Under the pieces are notes generated by a model. That model saw only the letters and a program-made list of their open reading frames with translations. It was not told the DNA's origin and searched no databases. DNA of 64,000 bases. It comes from Thermus thermamylovorans (lineage in GTDB: Bacteria > Deinococcota > Deinococci > Deinococcales > Thermaceae). Numbering within the stretch: position 1 is the first letter of the stretch; the number at the start of each line of letters is the position of its first letter. The stretch spans positions 1-64,000 of the forward strand of contig NZ_SIJL01000010.1 in assembly GCF_004307015.1 (NCBI RefSeq). Direction: 5' to 3'. The position numbers and the translations under genes are program-made. This document shows positions 9,164 through 18,245 of this stretch, piece by piece.

Positions 9164-10573
9164 GTGATCACCCTGCGCGCCACTCGGGCCACGCTCGCGG
9201 AGGGGCAGGCCCCCCTGAAGGTCCTTTGGGTTAGGGAGGGCAGGCTTCTGCCCCAGGGGGAGGCCTTGGACGCCCGGCTGGGGGGCCTCCTCCGCCGGAC
9301 CCTGGAGGAGGCCCGGTTCCACGGGGAGGCGGGGGAGAGCCTCTTCCTCGCCGCCGCCGAGGGCCACCTCCTCCTCTTCGGGGCGGGGGAGGACCCCCGC
9401 CAGGCGGGAGGTAGGCTCGCCCAGGCCCTGGGCCGGCTGGCCTTCCCCGAGGCCCTGGTGGAGCCCCTGGAGGCCGAAGGGAAGGCCTATCCTCTGGCCG
9501 AGGGGCTCTACATGGGGGCCTACCGCTTCGAGCGCCACAAGAGCCAGGCCCGGGAAAAGGCCCTCACCCTCGGGCTTTCCGGGGCCCAGGAGGAGGAGTT
9601 GGAGCGGGCCCGGAAGGTGGCGGAAGGGGTCTACTTCGCCCGGGATTTGGTGAACGAGCCCCCCAACGTCCTGAACCCCGAGGCCCTGGCGGAGACGGCC
9701 CTTTCCCTCGAAGCCCTGGGCGTGGAAGTGGAGGTGTTAGACGAGGAGGCCATCCGGGCCCTGGGCATGGGGGCCTTCCTGGCCGTGGCCCAAGGCTCGG
9801 AGAACCCACCCCGCTTCATCTCCTTGCGCTACGCCCCGGAAGGGGCAAAGGCCCGGCTGGACCTGGTGGGCAAGGGCCTCACCTTCGACTCCGGGGGCTA
9901 CTCCCTAAAGCCCACGGAGAGCATGGCCGCCATGAAGGGGGATATGGCCGGGGCGGCGGCGGTCCTGGGGGCCTTTAGGAGCACTGCCCTTTTGGGCCTT
10001 CCCGTGGAGCTCAGGGGCTACATCGCCGCCTGCGAGAACCTGATCTCGGGCCGGGCCTACCGGGTGGGGGACGTGCTGAAGACCCTTTCCGGCAAAACGG
10101 TGGAGGTGATGAACACCGACGCCGAAGGCCGCCTCACCCTGGCGGATGCCCTGGCCTACGCGGAGCGGCAGGGGGCTGAGCGGCTCCTGGAGCTTTCCAC
10201 CCTCACGGGGGCGGCGGTGGTGGCCCTGGGGGAGGAGGTGGCGGCGCTTTTCGCCACCGAGGCCGCCTGGGGGGAAAGGGTACGCCAGGCGGCGGAAAGG
10301 GCCGGAGAGAAGGTCTGGCCTCTGCCTCTGGAAGGGGCCTACCGGGAGAAGCTCAAAAGCCCGGTGGCCGACCTGAAGAACGTGGGGGACCGCCAGGGCG
10401 GGGCCATCACCGCGGCGCTTTTCCTGGCGGAGTTCGTCGGGGTACCCCTGGTCCACCTGGACATCGCCGGGCCGGCCTTCGCCAAGAAGGCCCACCCCCT
10501 GGGTCCCGAGGGGGGGACGGGGTTTGGGGTGCGGACCATCCTGGAGACGGCCCAGTCCCTGGCCGCCCCCTAG
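9164..10573 (+). CDS. pepA: Leucyl aminopeptidase, M17 family
   Basis: Cytosolic two-metal aminopeptidase of 469 residues that trims N-terminal residues from peptides. The C-terminal catalytic domain shows GKGLTFDSGGYSLKP, the signature N317-T-D-A-E-G-R-L, and ELSTLTGA. The N-terminal half is a less conserved macro-like domain. GTG at 9164 was preferred to an upstream in-frame codon because a TATAAC box ends 7 nt before it, so the upstream codons would not be in the transcript. It faces a Fur gene; a strong hairpin separates their ends. Confidence 0.93.
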   Translation: MITLRATRATLAEGQAPLKVLWVREGRLLPQGEALDARLGGLLRRTLEEARFHGEAGESLFLAAAEGHLLLFGAGEDPRQAGGRLAQALGRLAFPEALVEPLEAEGKAYPLAEGLYMGAYRFERHKSQAREKALTLGLSGAQEEELERARKVAEGVYFARDLVNEPPNVLNPEALAETALSLEALGVEVEVLDEEAIRALGMGAFLAVAQGSENPPRFISLRYAPEGAKARLDLVGKGLTFDSGGYSLKPTESMAAMKGDMAGAAAVLGAFRSTALLGLPVELRGYIAACENLISGRAYRVGDVLKTLSGKTVEVMNTDAEGRLTLADALAYAERQGAERLLELSTLTGAAVVALGEEVAALFATEAAWGERVRQAAERAGEKVWPLPLEGAYREKLKSPVADLKNVGDRQGGAITAALFLAEFVGVPLVHLDIAGPAFAKKAHPLGPEGGTGFGVRTILETAQSLAAP

Positions 10574-10608
10574 CGCGGGGGCCGGGCGCCACCCCCTCGG
10601 AAGGGCAA

Positions 10609-10644
10609 GGGCCCCCGGCGCAGCAAACGCCGCGCCGGGGGCCC
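10609..10644. terminator. Bidirectional terminator-like hairpin
   Basis: A perfect 13-bp inverted repeat (10609-10621 pairing with 10632-10644) with a 10-nt loop. It lies between the convergent aminopeptidase and Fur genes. There is no clear T-run, as is common for GC-rich Thermus terminators. Confidence 0.7.
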
Positions 10645-10656
10645 TCGAGGCCCGGG

Positions 10657-11094
10657 CTACTTCTCCGGCCCCTTGCCCCGGAACTCGATGCGCACGTCCT
10701 GAACCTCCCAGCCCGTGCGCTCGGCCACAAGCCGCTTGAGCCCCTCCAGGTCCAGATCGGGGAGGTTCTTGAGGGGAAGGTCTTCCACCTTACCGGTCTC
10801 CACGTCGGTGAGGTGGACGTGGGGCTCGTTGTAGCCGTCGTAGCGGGTGTACCCCTTGGGGTCTTTGAACTCGTAGATGAGGCCGTGCTCCCGGAGGACG
10901 TGGAGGTTGAGGTAGACCGTGGAAAGGCCGATGTCGTAGCCCCGCCGCTTCAGGCCGTTGTAAAGCTCCTCGGGGGTGGGGTGCACGTTTTTGCGGTCCA
11001 GGTAGGTCAGAATCCGCTCCCGGGGCAGGGTGTGTCTAAGCCCTACCGCCTTCAGCCGCGCCCGGTAGCTTTCTTTTTCCTTAGTCCTTGGCAT
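10657..11094 (-). CDS. Fur-family regulator lacking the structural cysteines
   Basis: A 145-residue winged-helix regulator. Residues 10-85 match the Fur DNA-binding domain (RHTLPRERILTYL, TVYLNLHVLREHGLIYEF). The dimerisation half has H-V-H-L but no cysteine anywhere in the protein, so the usual Zn(Cys)4 site of Fur/Zur/PerR is absent. It could sense Mn2+, Fe2+ or peroxide through His/Asp ligands alone; this is inference. A good promoter (TTGCAT, 16 nt, TATACT) and an AAGGAGG ribosome site precede it, so unlike many neighbours it has a 5' leader. A second Fur protein with cysteines is encoded at 17831. Confidence 0.85.
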   Translation of the reverse strand: MPRTKEKESYRARLKAVGLRHTLPRERILTYLDRKNVHPTPEELYNGLKRRGYDIGLSTVYLNLHVLREHGLIYEFKDPKGYTRYDGYNEPHVHLTDVETGKVEDLPLKNLPDLDLEGLKRLVAERTGWEVQDVRIEFRGKGPEK

Positions 11095-11117
11095 GACTCC
11101 TCCTTTCTTTCAGTTCC

Positions 11118-11145
11118 AGTATACATGGGTCGTGTGCGAATGCAA
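11118..11145 (-). promoter_or_regulatory. Promoter of the cysteine-less fur gene
   Basis: On the minus strand TTGCAT (11140-11145) and TATACT (11118-11123) are 16 nt apart, followed by an AAGGAGG ribosome site ahead of the ATG at 11094. This is one of the clearest two-box promoters in the window. Confidence 0.75.
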
Positions 11146-11289
11146 TACCGAAGTGTGCCGGCAGGCAAGATAATGGTGGTTTACCGACCAATTCTCTCTC
11201 TGCACCCACTTTCCCCAGCAGGTGCCTCCCTCGTTTTGGAACCTCTCCTCCCTTTTCCCAAGGCCCCGCAGCGGCTTCCGGCCATGGGC

Positions 11290-11295
11290 TATAAT
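11290..11295 (+). promoter_or_regulatory. -10 box for FtsB-like gene
   Basis: Consensus TATAAT is 9 nt before a TTG start codon at 11305, which suggests a leaderless transcript and argues against the upstream in-frame ATG at 11284, which overlaps the box. Confidence 0.6.
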
Positions 11296-11304
11296 GGGGT
11301 TGTT

Positions 11305-11568
11305 TTGGAGCGTCCCATCTACCGCATCCTCCACGTGATCTTCGCCCTGGGCCTGGCCCACGCCCTCTTCCTCCTGGGGCAGGAAGGCGTGCGGGCCCAC
11401 CGCCTGGCCCAGGAAAGGGCTAAGCTGGAGGAGGCCCTAAGGCAGGCGGAGGCCCGGGTGGCCCGCCTGCAGGCGGAGGTGGAGGCGGCCAAGGACCCTG
11501 CCCACCTCGAGGCCCTGGCCCGCAGGCTCGGCCTGGTCCGGCAGGAGGAGGTATTGCAGAGGCGATGA
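11305..11568 (+). CDS. FtsB/DivIC-like septum formation initiator
   Basis: A small bitopic membrane protein of 87 residues. One transmembrane helix (about residues 8-25) is followed by a long coiled coil (RLAQERAKLEEALRQAEARV and on) and a short tail with A-R-R-L-G-L-V-R, the pattern of FtsB/DivIC proteins that link FtsL and FtsQ in the divisome. TTG is taken as start because TATAAT is 9 nt upstream. The stop overlaps the start of the next small gene by 4 nt (ATGA). The family is short and low in identity, so the name is a structural inference. Confidence 0.7.
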   Translation: MERPIYRILHVIFALGLAHALFLLGQEGVRAHRLAQERAKLEEALRQAEARVARLQAEVEAAKDPAHLEALARRLGLVRQEEVLQRR

Positions 11569-11822
11569 GGGAAGATCCCGCCCAGCTCTTTTTGGAAGAC
11601 GAAGCCTTGACCGAAGGCCTCACCGACGAGGAGGCGGAGGTCCTCCTCTCCTGGCTCCTGGACCTGGCGGGGGAGGCCTCCCCCGCCCGGCTTTCCCACC
11701 TGCGCCGGCTGGGCCACGAGATCACCCGCCTCTCCCGGGAGTACGGCCTGCCGGTGGAGGAGCTCATCTCCCTGGTGGAACTCTCCTGGGGGCAGGATAG
11801 CCTCCCCGGCCTCCAGGCCTAA
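11565..11822 (+). CDS. Conserved small acidic protein, unknown
   Basis: An 85-residue, mostly helical, acidic protein, not recognised. It begins EDPAQLFLEDEALTEGLTDEEAEVLLSWLL and ends in a second helical stretch with REYGLPVEELISLVELSWG. It has no membrane segment, cysteine or signal peptide. The ATGA overlap with the FtsB-like gene makes co-translation likely, so a role in the same process, perhaps as a cytoplasmic partner, is possible. It converges on and overlaps the LysR gene end by 4 nt. Confidence 0.65.
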   Translation: MREDPAQLFLEDEALTEGLTDEEAEVLLSWLLDLAGEASPARLSHLRRLGHEITRLSREYGLPVEELISLVELSWGQDSLPGLQA

Positions 11823-12673
11823 AGGGCCAGGGCCCGGAGGAGTTCCCGCACCTCCTCCAGGCGGGGAGGGGGGGGGTTCTTGCGGTAGATGAGGGCCACC
11901 TGCAGGGCGGCTCCCTCCAGGGGCCGGAGCACCGCCCCGGGATGGGGGAAGACCCGGTAGGGGGCCAGGGTGAGGTGGACCCCCAGGCCCGCGGCCACCA
12001 GGCTGACCGCCTGTGGGAAGCGGGCCACCTCCCGGACCACCCTGGGGGTGAAGCCCGCCCGGCGGAACACCTCCATGAAGGCCTCGTGAAGGGGGGGCAG
12101 GGTCTCCCGGGGCAGGAGGAGGAAGGACTCCTCCTTCAGGGCCCCAAGGGGCACCCGCTCCCGGGCGGCCAGGGGATGGCCCTCGGGTAAGACCACCACG
12201 ATGGGCACCTCCAGCAAGGGCTCCCGGGCGATGGCCGGGTCCCCCACCTTAAGCCCGGCCAGGCCGTAGTCCAGGCGGCCCTCCTTAAGGGCCTGCACCT
12301 GTTCAGGGGTGTGCATCTCCAGCACCTCCACCGCCTCTCCCAACCCCCGGCGCAGGTGGTCCAGAAGGGGCATGAGGTCGGGGAGGAGGTTTTCCGGCAC
12401 CCCGAAGCGCAGGCCCCGGAGGGCCGCCCGGCGCACCGCCTCCTTGGCCCGATCCCAGGCCAGGAGGACCTCCCGGGCCTCCCGCAGAAGGGCCTCCCCG
12501 GCAGGGGTCAGGCGGAAGGGGCGGCGGCGGAGGAGCTCCACCCCAAGCTCCTGCTCCAGGGCCCGGATCCTCTGGGAGAGGGCGGGTTGGGAGAGGAAAA
12601 GCCGCTCGGCCGCCCGGTGGAAGTTGCCCTCCTCGGCCAGGACCAGAAAGGCCCGCAGGCGGCGCAGGTCCAT
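11819..12673 (-). CDS. LysR-family transcriptional regulator
   Basis: A 284-residue regulator with the LysR winged helix-turn-helix at residues 1-60 (FLVLAEEGNFHRAAERLFLSQPALSQRI) and a two-lobed effector domain of the periplasmic-binding type. The D-Y-G-L-A-G-L and P-E-G-H-P-L-A motifs of LysR effector domains are visible. It is divergent from aceE with a 113-bp gap, so control of pyruvate dehydrogenase by this protein is plausible. An inverted repeat of the T-N11-A kind overlaps its own start, pointing to autoregulation. The inducer is unknown. Confidence 0.88.
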   Translation of the reverse strand: MDLRRLRAFLVLAEEGNFHRAAERLFLSQPALSQRIRALEQELGVELLRRRPFRLTPAGEALLREAREVLLAWDRAKEAVRRAALRGLRFGVPENLLPDLMPLLDHLRRGLGEAVEVLEMHTPEQVQALKEGRLDYGLAGLKVGDPAIAREPLLEVPIVVVLPEGHPLAARERVPLGALKEESFLLLPRETLPPLHEAFMEVFRRAGFTPRVVREVARFPQAVSLVAAGLGVHLTLAPYRVFPHPGAVLRPLEGAALQVALIYRKNPPPPRLEEVRELLRALAL

Positions 12674-12691
12674 GATAAGTCTATTTTATCA
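12673..12691. promoter_or_regulatory. Candidate LysR operator with -10 box
   Basis: TGATAA (12673-12678) and TTATCA (12686-12691) form a perfect inverted repeat with a 7-nt spacer, giving the T-N11-A form that LysR proteins bind. On the minus strand TAAAAT (12683-12688) is 9 nt before the lysR ATG, so the site would cover the RNA polymerase contact and the start codon. Confidence 0.5.
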
Positions 12692-12786
12692 ATTGGCCCA
12701 GGCCACGCTATTGGACAAGGGGTGGGACCTTGGTCCAGACTGGGAGGTAGACCGGTGTAGTGTACCTGGGCGCAAAGGAGGAAGGG

Positions 12787-15504
12787 ATGACGGCGAAAGA
12801 GCTAAGGGAGGCCCTCGAGGCCCTGCCGGAGGAGCTTAAGGAACGGGCGCGGGCCGAGGAGAACCGGGACTGGCTGGAGTCCCTGGAGTACGTGCTGCAG
12901 GTGGAAGGGTTCGAGCGGGTGGAGGAGCTCCTGCGCCTTTTGGACGAGTACCTCTACCTCAAGGGCCACTTCCCGCAAAACCGCCTCTCCACCCCCTACC
13001 TCAACACCATCCCCAAAGGGCTGGAACCCCCCTACCCCGGGGACCTGAAGTTGGAGGAGCGCATCGCCAACATCCTCCGCTGGAACGTGGCCATGATGGT
13101 CACCCGGGCCAACGAGAAGGCGGAGGGCATCGGGGGCCATATCTCCACCTACGCCTCCATCGCCGAGCTCTACGAGGTGGGCTTCAACCACTTCTTCCGG
13201 GGCCCTGAGGCGGGGCTGGACCGGGATCTGGTCTTCTTCCAGGGCCATGCCTCCCCCGGGAACTACGCCCGGGCCTTCCTGGAAGGAAGGCTAGGCGAGG
13301 CCGAGCTGGAGAACTTCCGCCGGGAGGTCCACCCTCCCGCAGGAGGAGGCCGGGGGCTCTCCAGCTACCCCCACCCCTGGCTCATGCCGGACTTTTGGGA
13401 GTTCCCCACGGTCTCCATGGGCCTCGGCCCCATCCAGGCCATCTACCAGGCCCGCTTCATGCGCTACCTGGAGGACCGGGGGCTTAAGCCCAAAAGCGCC
13501 GCCAAGGTCTGGGCCTTCCTGGGGGACGGGGAGCACGACGAGCCCGAAACCGTGGGGGCCCTCCATCTGGCGGCCCGGGAAGGGCTGGACAACCTGATCT
13601 TCGTGGTGAACTGCAACCTCCAGCGCCTGGATGGGCCGGTGCGGGGCAACTCCAAGATCATCCAGGAGCTGGAAAGGCTCTACCGGGGAGCGGGCTGGCG
13701 GGTGATCAAGATCGTCTGGGGCTCGGCCTGGGACCCCCTCATCGCCAAGGACGGGGAGGGCCACCTCCTGCGCCGCTTCGAGGCCCTGGTGGACGGGGAG
13801 AGCCAGCGCTACGCCGCCTTCGGGGCCAAGGAGCTTAGGGAGCGCTTCTTCAACACCCCCGAGCTCAAGCGGCTCATCGAGGGCCTGAGCGACGAGGAGC
13901 TCACCGAGCTCACCCGGAGCCGGGGCGGCCACGACCTCAAGAAAATCTACGCCGCCTACAAGGCGGCGGTGGAGCACCGGGGAAGCCCGGTGGTCATCCT
14001 GGCCCGCACCATCAAGGGCTACGGCATGGGCCCCACGGCCATGGCCAAGAACGTGGCCCACCAGGTGAAGAAGCTCGCCGAGGAGGACCTCAAGGAGGCC
14101 CGGGCCTTTCTGGGCATCCCGGTTCCCGAGGAAAGGCTCCCCGAGCTCCCCTACTACCACCCGGGGCCGGACTCCCCCGAGGTGCGCTACCTCCAGGAGC
14201 GAAGGCAAGCCCTGGGGGGCTTTGTCCCTGAGCGGCGGGTGCGGTTTACCGGGGGCCTGGAGGTGCCCGGGGAGGAGTTCTTCCGGGAGTTCTACCAGGG
14301 CTCTGGGGGCCGGGAGATCTCCACCACCATGGCCTTCGTGCGCATCCTCGCCAAGCTTCTCCGCCACCCCGTGGTGGGCAAACTCATCGTGCCCATCGTG
14401 CCCGACGAGGCCCGCACCTTCGGCATGGAGGCCCTCATCGCCCAGGTGGGGGTCTACTCCCCCCAGGGGCAGCTCTACATCCCCGTGGACGCGGGGACCC
14501 TCACCGCCTACAAGGAGAGCCGGGAGGGGCAGATCCTGGAGGAGGGGATCACCGAGGCCGGGGCCATGGCCGACTTCATCGCCGCCGGCACCGCCTACGC
14601 CCACTGGGGCATCCCCACCATCCCCTTCCTCATCACCTACTCCATGTTCGGCCTGCAGCGGATCGGGGACCTGGTCTGGGCCGCCGCCGACCAGCGCACC
14701 CGGGGCTTCCTCCTGGGGGCCACCGCCGGGCGCACCACCTTGCTGGGGGAAGGCCTCCAGCACCAGGACGGGCAGAGCCAGGTCTACGCCCTGGCCGCCC
14801 CCAACCTCCTGGTCTACGACCCCGGCTTCGCCTACGAGTTCGCGGTGATCCTGGAAGACGGCCTCAAGCGCATGTACGGCCAGGGGGAGGACGTCTTCTA
14901 CTACATCACCATCGAGAACGAGAACTACCCCCATCCCCCCATGCCCGAGCCTTGGGAGAGGGTGAAGGAGGGCATCCTGAAGGGCCTTTACCTCTTCCGC
15001 CAGGGGGAAGGGAAGGGCCCCCGGGTGCAGCTTCTGGGCTCGGGTCCCATCCTGCCCCAGGCGATGAAGGCCCAGGAGATCCTCCGGGGCTACGGGGTGG
15101 TGGCGGACGTGTGGAGCGCCACCAGCTACAAGGCCCTCTACGCGGACGCCATCGAGGCGGAAAGGGAGCGCAGGCTTCTGGGGAAGGCCCGCAGGCCCTA
15201 CGTGGCGGAGGCCTTGGAGGGCCACGAGGGTCCGGTGGTGGCGGCCAGCGACTACCTGAAGGCCCTGCCCAACCTGATCCGGGGCTACCTGGACCGGCCC
15301 TTCTGCGCCCTGGGCACGGACGGCTTCGGCCGCTCGGACACCCGGGAGGCCCTCCGGGACTTCTTCGAGGTGGACGCAAGGCACATCGCCTACGCGGCCC
15401 TGGCCCTTCTGGCGGAGGAGGGCCAGGTGGAGGCGGGGCTCTTGCCGAAGGTGCGGGAGGAACTCGGCCTTAAGCTGGAGGCGACGCCGCCCCACCGGCG
15501 GTAG
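12787..15504 (+). CDS. aceE: Pyruvate dehydrogenase E1, homodimeric type
   Basis: Thiamin-diphosphate enzyme that decarboxylates pyruvate and passes the acetyl group to the E2 lipoyl domain. The 905-residue single-chain form matches E. coli AceE in length. The TPP-binding motif starts at [19 protein letters not shown] and ends near [17 protein letters not shown] at 12787 was chosen because AAGGAGGAAG precedes it; the in-frame codon at 12760 would lie upstream of this ribosome site. aceF follows after 10 nt. No lpd (E3) gene is in the window, so E3 must come from elsewhere. The first part of the gene is divergent from a LysR regulator. Confidence 0.96.
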   Translation: MTAKELREALEALPEELKERARAEENRDWLESLEYVLQVEGFERVEELLRLLDEYLYLKGHFPQNRLSTPYLNTIPKGLEPPYPGDLKLEERIANILRWNVAMMVTRANEKAEGIGGHISTYASIAELYEVGFNHFFRGPEAGLDRDLVFFQGHASPGNYARAFLEGRLGEAELENFRREVHPPAGGGRGLSSYPHPWLMPDFWEFPTVSMGLGPIQAIYQARFMRYLEDRGLKPKSAAKVWAFLGDGEHDEPETVGALHLAAREGLDNLIFVVNCNLQRLDGPVRGNSKIIQELERLYRGAGWRVIKIVWGSAWDPLIAKDGEGHLLRRFEALVDGESQRYAAFGAKELRERFFNTPELKRLIEGLSDEELTELTRSRGGHDLKKIYAAYKAAVEHRGSPVVILARTIKGYGMGPTAMAKNVAHQVKKLAEEDLKEARAFLGIPVPEERLPELPYYHPGPDSPEVRYLQERRQALGGFVPERRVRFTGGLEVPGEEFFREFYQGSGGREISTTMAFVRILAKLLRHPVVGKLIVPIVPDEARTFGMEALIAQVGVYSPQGQLYIPVDAGTLTAYKESREGQILEEGITEAGAMADFIAAGTAYAHWGIPTIPFLITYSMFGLQRIGDLVWAAADQRTRGFLLGATAGRTTLLGEGLQHQDGQSQVYALAAPNLLVYDPGFAYEFAVILEDGLKRMYGQGEDVFYYITIENENYPHPPMPEPWERVKEGILKGLYLFRQGEGKGPRVQLLGSGPILPQAMKAQEILRGYGVVADVWSATSYKALYADAIEAERERRLLGKARRPYVAEALEGHEGPVVAASDYLKALPNLIRGYLDRPFCALGTDGFGRSDTREALRDFFEVDARHIAYAALALLAEEGQVEAGLLPKVREELGLKLEATPPHRR

Positions 15505-15514
15505 GGGGTAAGGC

Positions 15515-16843
15515 ATGGAGCTCAGGCTTCCCGAACTGGGGGACAACGTCAGCGCGGCCACGGTGGTGGGGGTGCTGGTCAAGGAGGGGGACCAGGTGGT
15601 TCCCGGCCAGCCCCTCCTGGAGCTGGAAACCGACAAGGCGGTGATGGAGGTGCCCGCGGAGGCGGGCGGGGTGGTGCGGCGGGTTTTGGTGAAGGTGGGG
15701 GACGAGGTGCGCCCCGGGGAGCCTTTCCTGGAGCTGGCGGCCGAGGAGGAGGCCTCCCGGACCGCCCCCTCCGGAAAGGCGGCCGCCCAGGGGGCGAGGC
15801 CCGAGGCCGCCGCGCCCCCCTCCCCTCAGGCCCCGGCCCGGGAGGAGCGGACCGGGGAGGCACCCCCGCCTGGGGTGCCGGCCCCGGCGGAGGAGCGCCG
15901 CCTGGTCCCCGCCGCTCCCAGCGTCCGCCGGCTGGCCCGGGAGCTGGGGGTGGAGATCCGGGAGGTGCGGGGCACGGGCCTGGCGGGGCGGATCACCGCG
16001 GAGGACGTGCGCCGGGCGGCGGGGCTTGGCGCCCCGGTGGCCCCCGCGCCCCAGCGCGCGCCCGCGGTGCCTGAAGCCCCCCTCGAGGCCCAGGCCCCGG
16101 GGTACCCGGCCCCCAGGCTTCCCGACTTCAGCCGCTGGGGTCCGGTGCGCACCGAGCCCATGAGCGGGGTGCGCAAGGCCACCCTGCGGGCCATGGCCCA
16201 GGCCTGGGCCCAGGTGCCCATGGTCACCCACTTCGACGAGGCGGACATCACCGAGCTGGAGGCCCTGAGGAGGCGCTACGCCCCTCGGGCGGAGGAGCGG
16301 GGCTTTAGGCTCACCCTCACCGCCTTCCTCCTCAAGGCCCTGGCCCTGACCTTGCGGGCCTTTCCCAAGTTCAACGCCTCCATTGACCCGGAAAGGGCCG
16401 AGGTCATCTACAAGGACTACGTGCACATCGGGGTGGCGGTGGACACCCCCTTTGGCCTCCTGGTGCCCGTCATCCGGGACGTGGACCAGAAGGGCGTTCT
16501 GCGCCTGGCCAGGGAGCTCCAGGCGGTTTCCGAGCGGGCCCGGGAGCGGAAGCTCGCCCCCGAGGAGATGCAGGGGGGCAGCTTCAGCCTCTCCAACCTG
16601 GGGGGGATCGGGGGCAGCGGCTTCACCCCCATCGTCAACTGGCCGGAGGTGGCCATCCTGGGGGTTTCCCGCTCGCAGACCAAGCCGGTTTGGGATGCGG
16701 AAAAGGAGGCCTTCGTGCCCAGGCTGGTGATGCCCTTCAGCCTCACCTACGACCACCGGCTCATCGACGGGGCCGAGGCCGCCCGCTTCTGCCGCCACCT
16801 GGCAGGGCTTCTGGAAGACCCCCTGGGCCTGGCCCTGGAGTAG
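15515..16843 (+). CDS. aceF: Dihydrolipoamide acetyltransferase E2
   Basis: Core of the pyruvate dehydrogenase complex; moves the acetyl group from E1 to CoA. Domains in order: one lipoyl domain (residues 1-76, lipoyl-lysine K41 in LETDKAVMEVPA), a Pro/Ala/Glu-rich hinge, the E1/E3-binding domain (about 132-166, APSVRRLARELG), a second hinge, and the catalytic domain (about 205-442) with the active-site H414-R-L-I-D418-G. There is only one lipoyl domain, compared with three in E. coli. It lies 10 nt downstream of aceE. Confidence 0.95.
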   Translation: MELRLPELGDNVSAATVVGVLVKEGDQVVPGQPLLELETDKAVMEVPAEAGGVVRRVLVKVGDEVRPGEPFLELAAEEEASRTAPSGKAAAQGARPEAAAPPSPQAPAREERTGEAPPPGVPAPAEERRLVPAAPSVRRLARELGVEIREVRGTGLAGRITAEDVRRAAGLGAPVAPAPQRAPAVPEAPLEAQAPGYPAPRLPDFSRWGPVRTEPMSGVRKATLRAMAQAWAQVPMVTHFDEADITELEALRRRYAPRAEERGFRLTLTAFLLKALALTLRAFPKFNASIDPERAEVIYKDYVHIGVAVDTPFGLLVPVIRDVDQKGVLRLARELQAVSERARERKLAPEEMQGGSFSLSNLGGIGGSGFTPIVNWPEVAILGVSRSQTKPVWDAEKEAFVPRLVMPFSLTYDHRLIDGAEAARFCRHLAGLLEDPLGLALE

Positions 16844-16868
16844 GGATGCCCGGCCCCGGCTTCTTGTG

Positions 16869-16874
16869 TAGTAT
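16869..16874 (+). promoter_or_regulatory. -10 box for hemC
   Basis: TAGTAT ends 8 nt before the hemC ATG, the usual spacing for leaderless transcripts in this window. Confidence 0.55.
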
Positions 16875-16882
16875 GGGAAAGT

Positions 16883-17794
16883 ATGCGCGTCATCGTGGTG
16901 GGAACCCGGGGCAGCGCCCTGGCCCTGGCCCAGACCCGCTTTGTGGTGGAGCGCCTGAAGGAGAGCTGGCCTGAGGCGGAGTTCAAGGTGAAGACGGTGA
17001 AGACCCGAGGGGACGGGGGGGCGAGCCCTCTGGAGGGGGCCATCTTCGTCAAGGAGCTGCAGGAGGCGCTTCTTTCCCGGGAAGTCGACATCGCCGTGCA
17101 CTCCCTGAAGGACCTCCCCACGGAGGAGCCCCCGGGCCTCAAGATCGCCGCCGTTCCCAAAAGGCAAGACCCCCGGGACGCCTTCCTGGGCAGGGCCTAC
17201 AAGCGCCTGGAAGACCTCCCTCCGGGGGCGGTGCTGGGCACCAGCTCCGTGCGGCGCCGGGCCCAGCTCCTGGCCTACCGGCCGGACCTTCGGGTGAAGG
17301 ACCTGCGGGGCAACGTGGACACCCGCCTGGCCGCCTTGGGGAATGGGGAGTACGACGCCATCATCCTGGCGGCGGCGGGGCTCATCCGGCTGGACCTCCG
17401 GAACCGCATCGACCAGTTCCTGGAGCCCGAGGTGATGCTCCCCGCCCCTGGGCAGGGGGCCCTGGCCCTGGAGGTGCGCCAGGGGGACGATCTGGCGGAG
17501 GAGCTGGCCTACGCCCTCCACCACCACCCCTCCGCCGACCGGGTGCGGGCGGAGCGGGCCTTTTTGAAGGGCCTTGGGGCCGGGTGCCTGGCCCCGGTGG
17601 GGGCCCTGGCCCAGGTGGCGGAGGACGGCGCCCTTTCCCTCGAGGGGATGGTCCTTACCCCCGATGGCAAGAGCTTCATCCGGGCGGAGATCGAGGGGGA
17701 GGCCGCGGAGGCGGAGGAGCTCGGCCTGGAGCTGGCCCGGGACGTGCTGGAGCAGGGGGGGCGGGAGCTTCTGGCTCAAATCCGAGGGGTTTAG
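16883..17794 (+). CDS. hemC: Porphobilinogen deaminase (hydroxymethylbilane synthase)
   Basis: Cytosolic enzyme that joins four porphobilinogen units into hydroxymethylbilane for heme and corrin synthesis. The 303-residue protein shows the start motif [11 protein letters not shown], the HSLKDLP active-site stretch and the GAGCLAPVG motif, in which C235 carries the dipyrromethane cofactor. It stands alone behind its own -10 box; other hem genes are not adjacent. A Fur regulator follows 36 nt downstream with its own promoter. Confidence 0.96.
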   Translation: MRVIVVGTRGSALALAQTRFVVERLKESWPEAEFKVKTVKTRGDGGASPLEGAIFVKELQEALLSREVDIAVHSLKDLPTEEPPGLKIAAVPKRQDPRDAFLGRAYKRLEDLPPGAVLGTSSVRRRAQLLAYRPDLRVKDLRGNVDTRLAALGNGEYDAIILAAAGLIRLDLRNRIDQFLEPEVMLPAPGQGALALEVRQGDDLAEELAYALHHHPSADRVRAERAFLKGLGAGCLAPVGALAQVAEDGALSLEGMVLTPDGKSFIRAEIEGEAAEAEELGLELARDVLEQGGRELLAQIRGV

Positions 17795-17817
17795 TGGAGT
17801 TTTCCCCGCGCCTGGGG

Positions 17818-17823
17818 TATAGT
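17818..17823 (+). promoter_or_regulatory. -10 box for second fur gene
   Basis: TATAGT ends 7 nt before ATG at 17831. The in-frame GTG at 17822 overlaps the box and so is unlikely to be the start. Confidence 0.6.
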
Positions 17824-17830
17824 GAAGCCG

Positions 17831-18226
17831 ATGGCGCTGAAGCGCTTGACCCGCCAGCGCAAGGCCGTCCTGGAGGTGGTGCGTAGGGCCCACAACCACC
17901 CCGACGCCGCCTGGATCTACCAGGAGGTGCGCAAGGTGGTGCCCAAGGTGAGCCTGGGGACCATCTACCGCACCCTGGACGCCCTGGTGGCGGAGGGCTA
18001 CCTCCTCCCCATCACCAAGGCAGGGGAGGCCACCCGCTACGACGCCAACCTCCACCCCCACCTGCACCTGGTGTGCGAGGCCTGCGGGGAGATCGTGGAC
18101 CTGGAGGTGGCCCTGCCCGACCTGGTGGCCCTGGCCCAGGAGGCCCACCCCGGGGTGGAGGTGCGCGCCGCCGAGGTGACTTACAGGGGCCTTTGCCCCA
18201 CCTGCAAGGGGGCCCCCAGGGGCTAG
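17831..18226 (+). CDS. Fur/PerR/Zur-family metalloregulator
   Basis: A 131-residue metal-dependent repressor. The DNA-binding half (LTRQRKAVLEVVRRA, SLGTIYRTLDALVAEGYL) is typical of Fur. Two CxxC pairs, C82/C85 and C122/C125, form the structural zinc site, and H75-P-H77-L-H79 before the first pair is the regulatory metal region. Which metal or peroxide it senses cannot be assigned: residues for Fur, Zur and PerR overlap. It is distinct from the cysteine-free paralogue at 10657. A leaderless start is supported by the TATAGT box. Confidence 0.88.
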   Translation: MALKRLTRQRKAVLEVVRRAHNHPDAAWIYQEVRKVVPKVSLGTIYRTLDALVAEGYLLPITKAGEATRYDANLHPHLHLVCEACGEIVDLEVALPDLVALAQEAHPGVEVRAAEVTYRGLCPTCKGAPRG

Positions 18227-18245
18227 GCCCGCCCGGGAGGCTACC

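Noticed and set aside
13291-18148. Two long minus-strand frames (781 and 892 codons)
   Set aside because: They run opposite to aceE, aceF and hemC, whose motifs are complete; the frames are His/Gly/Val-rich artefacts.
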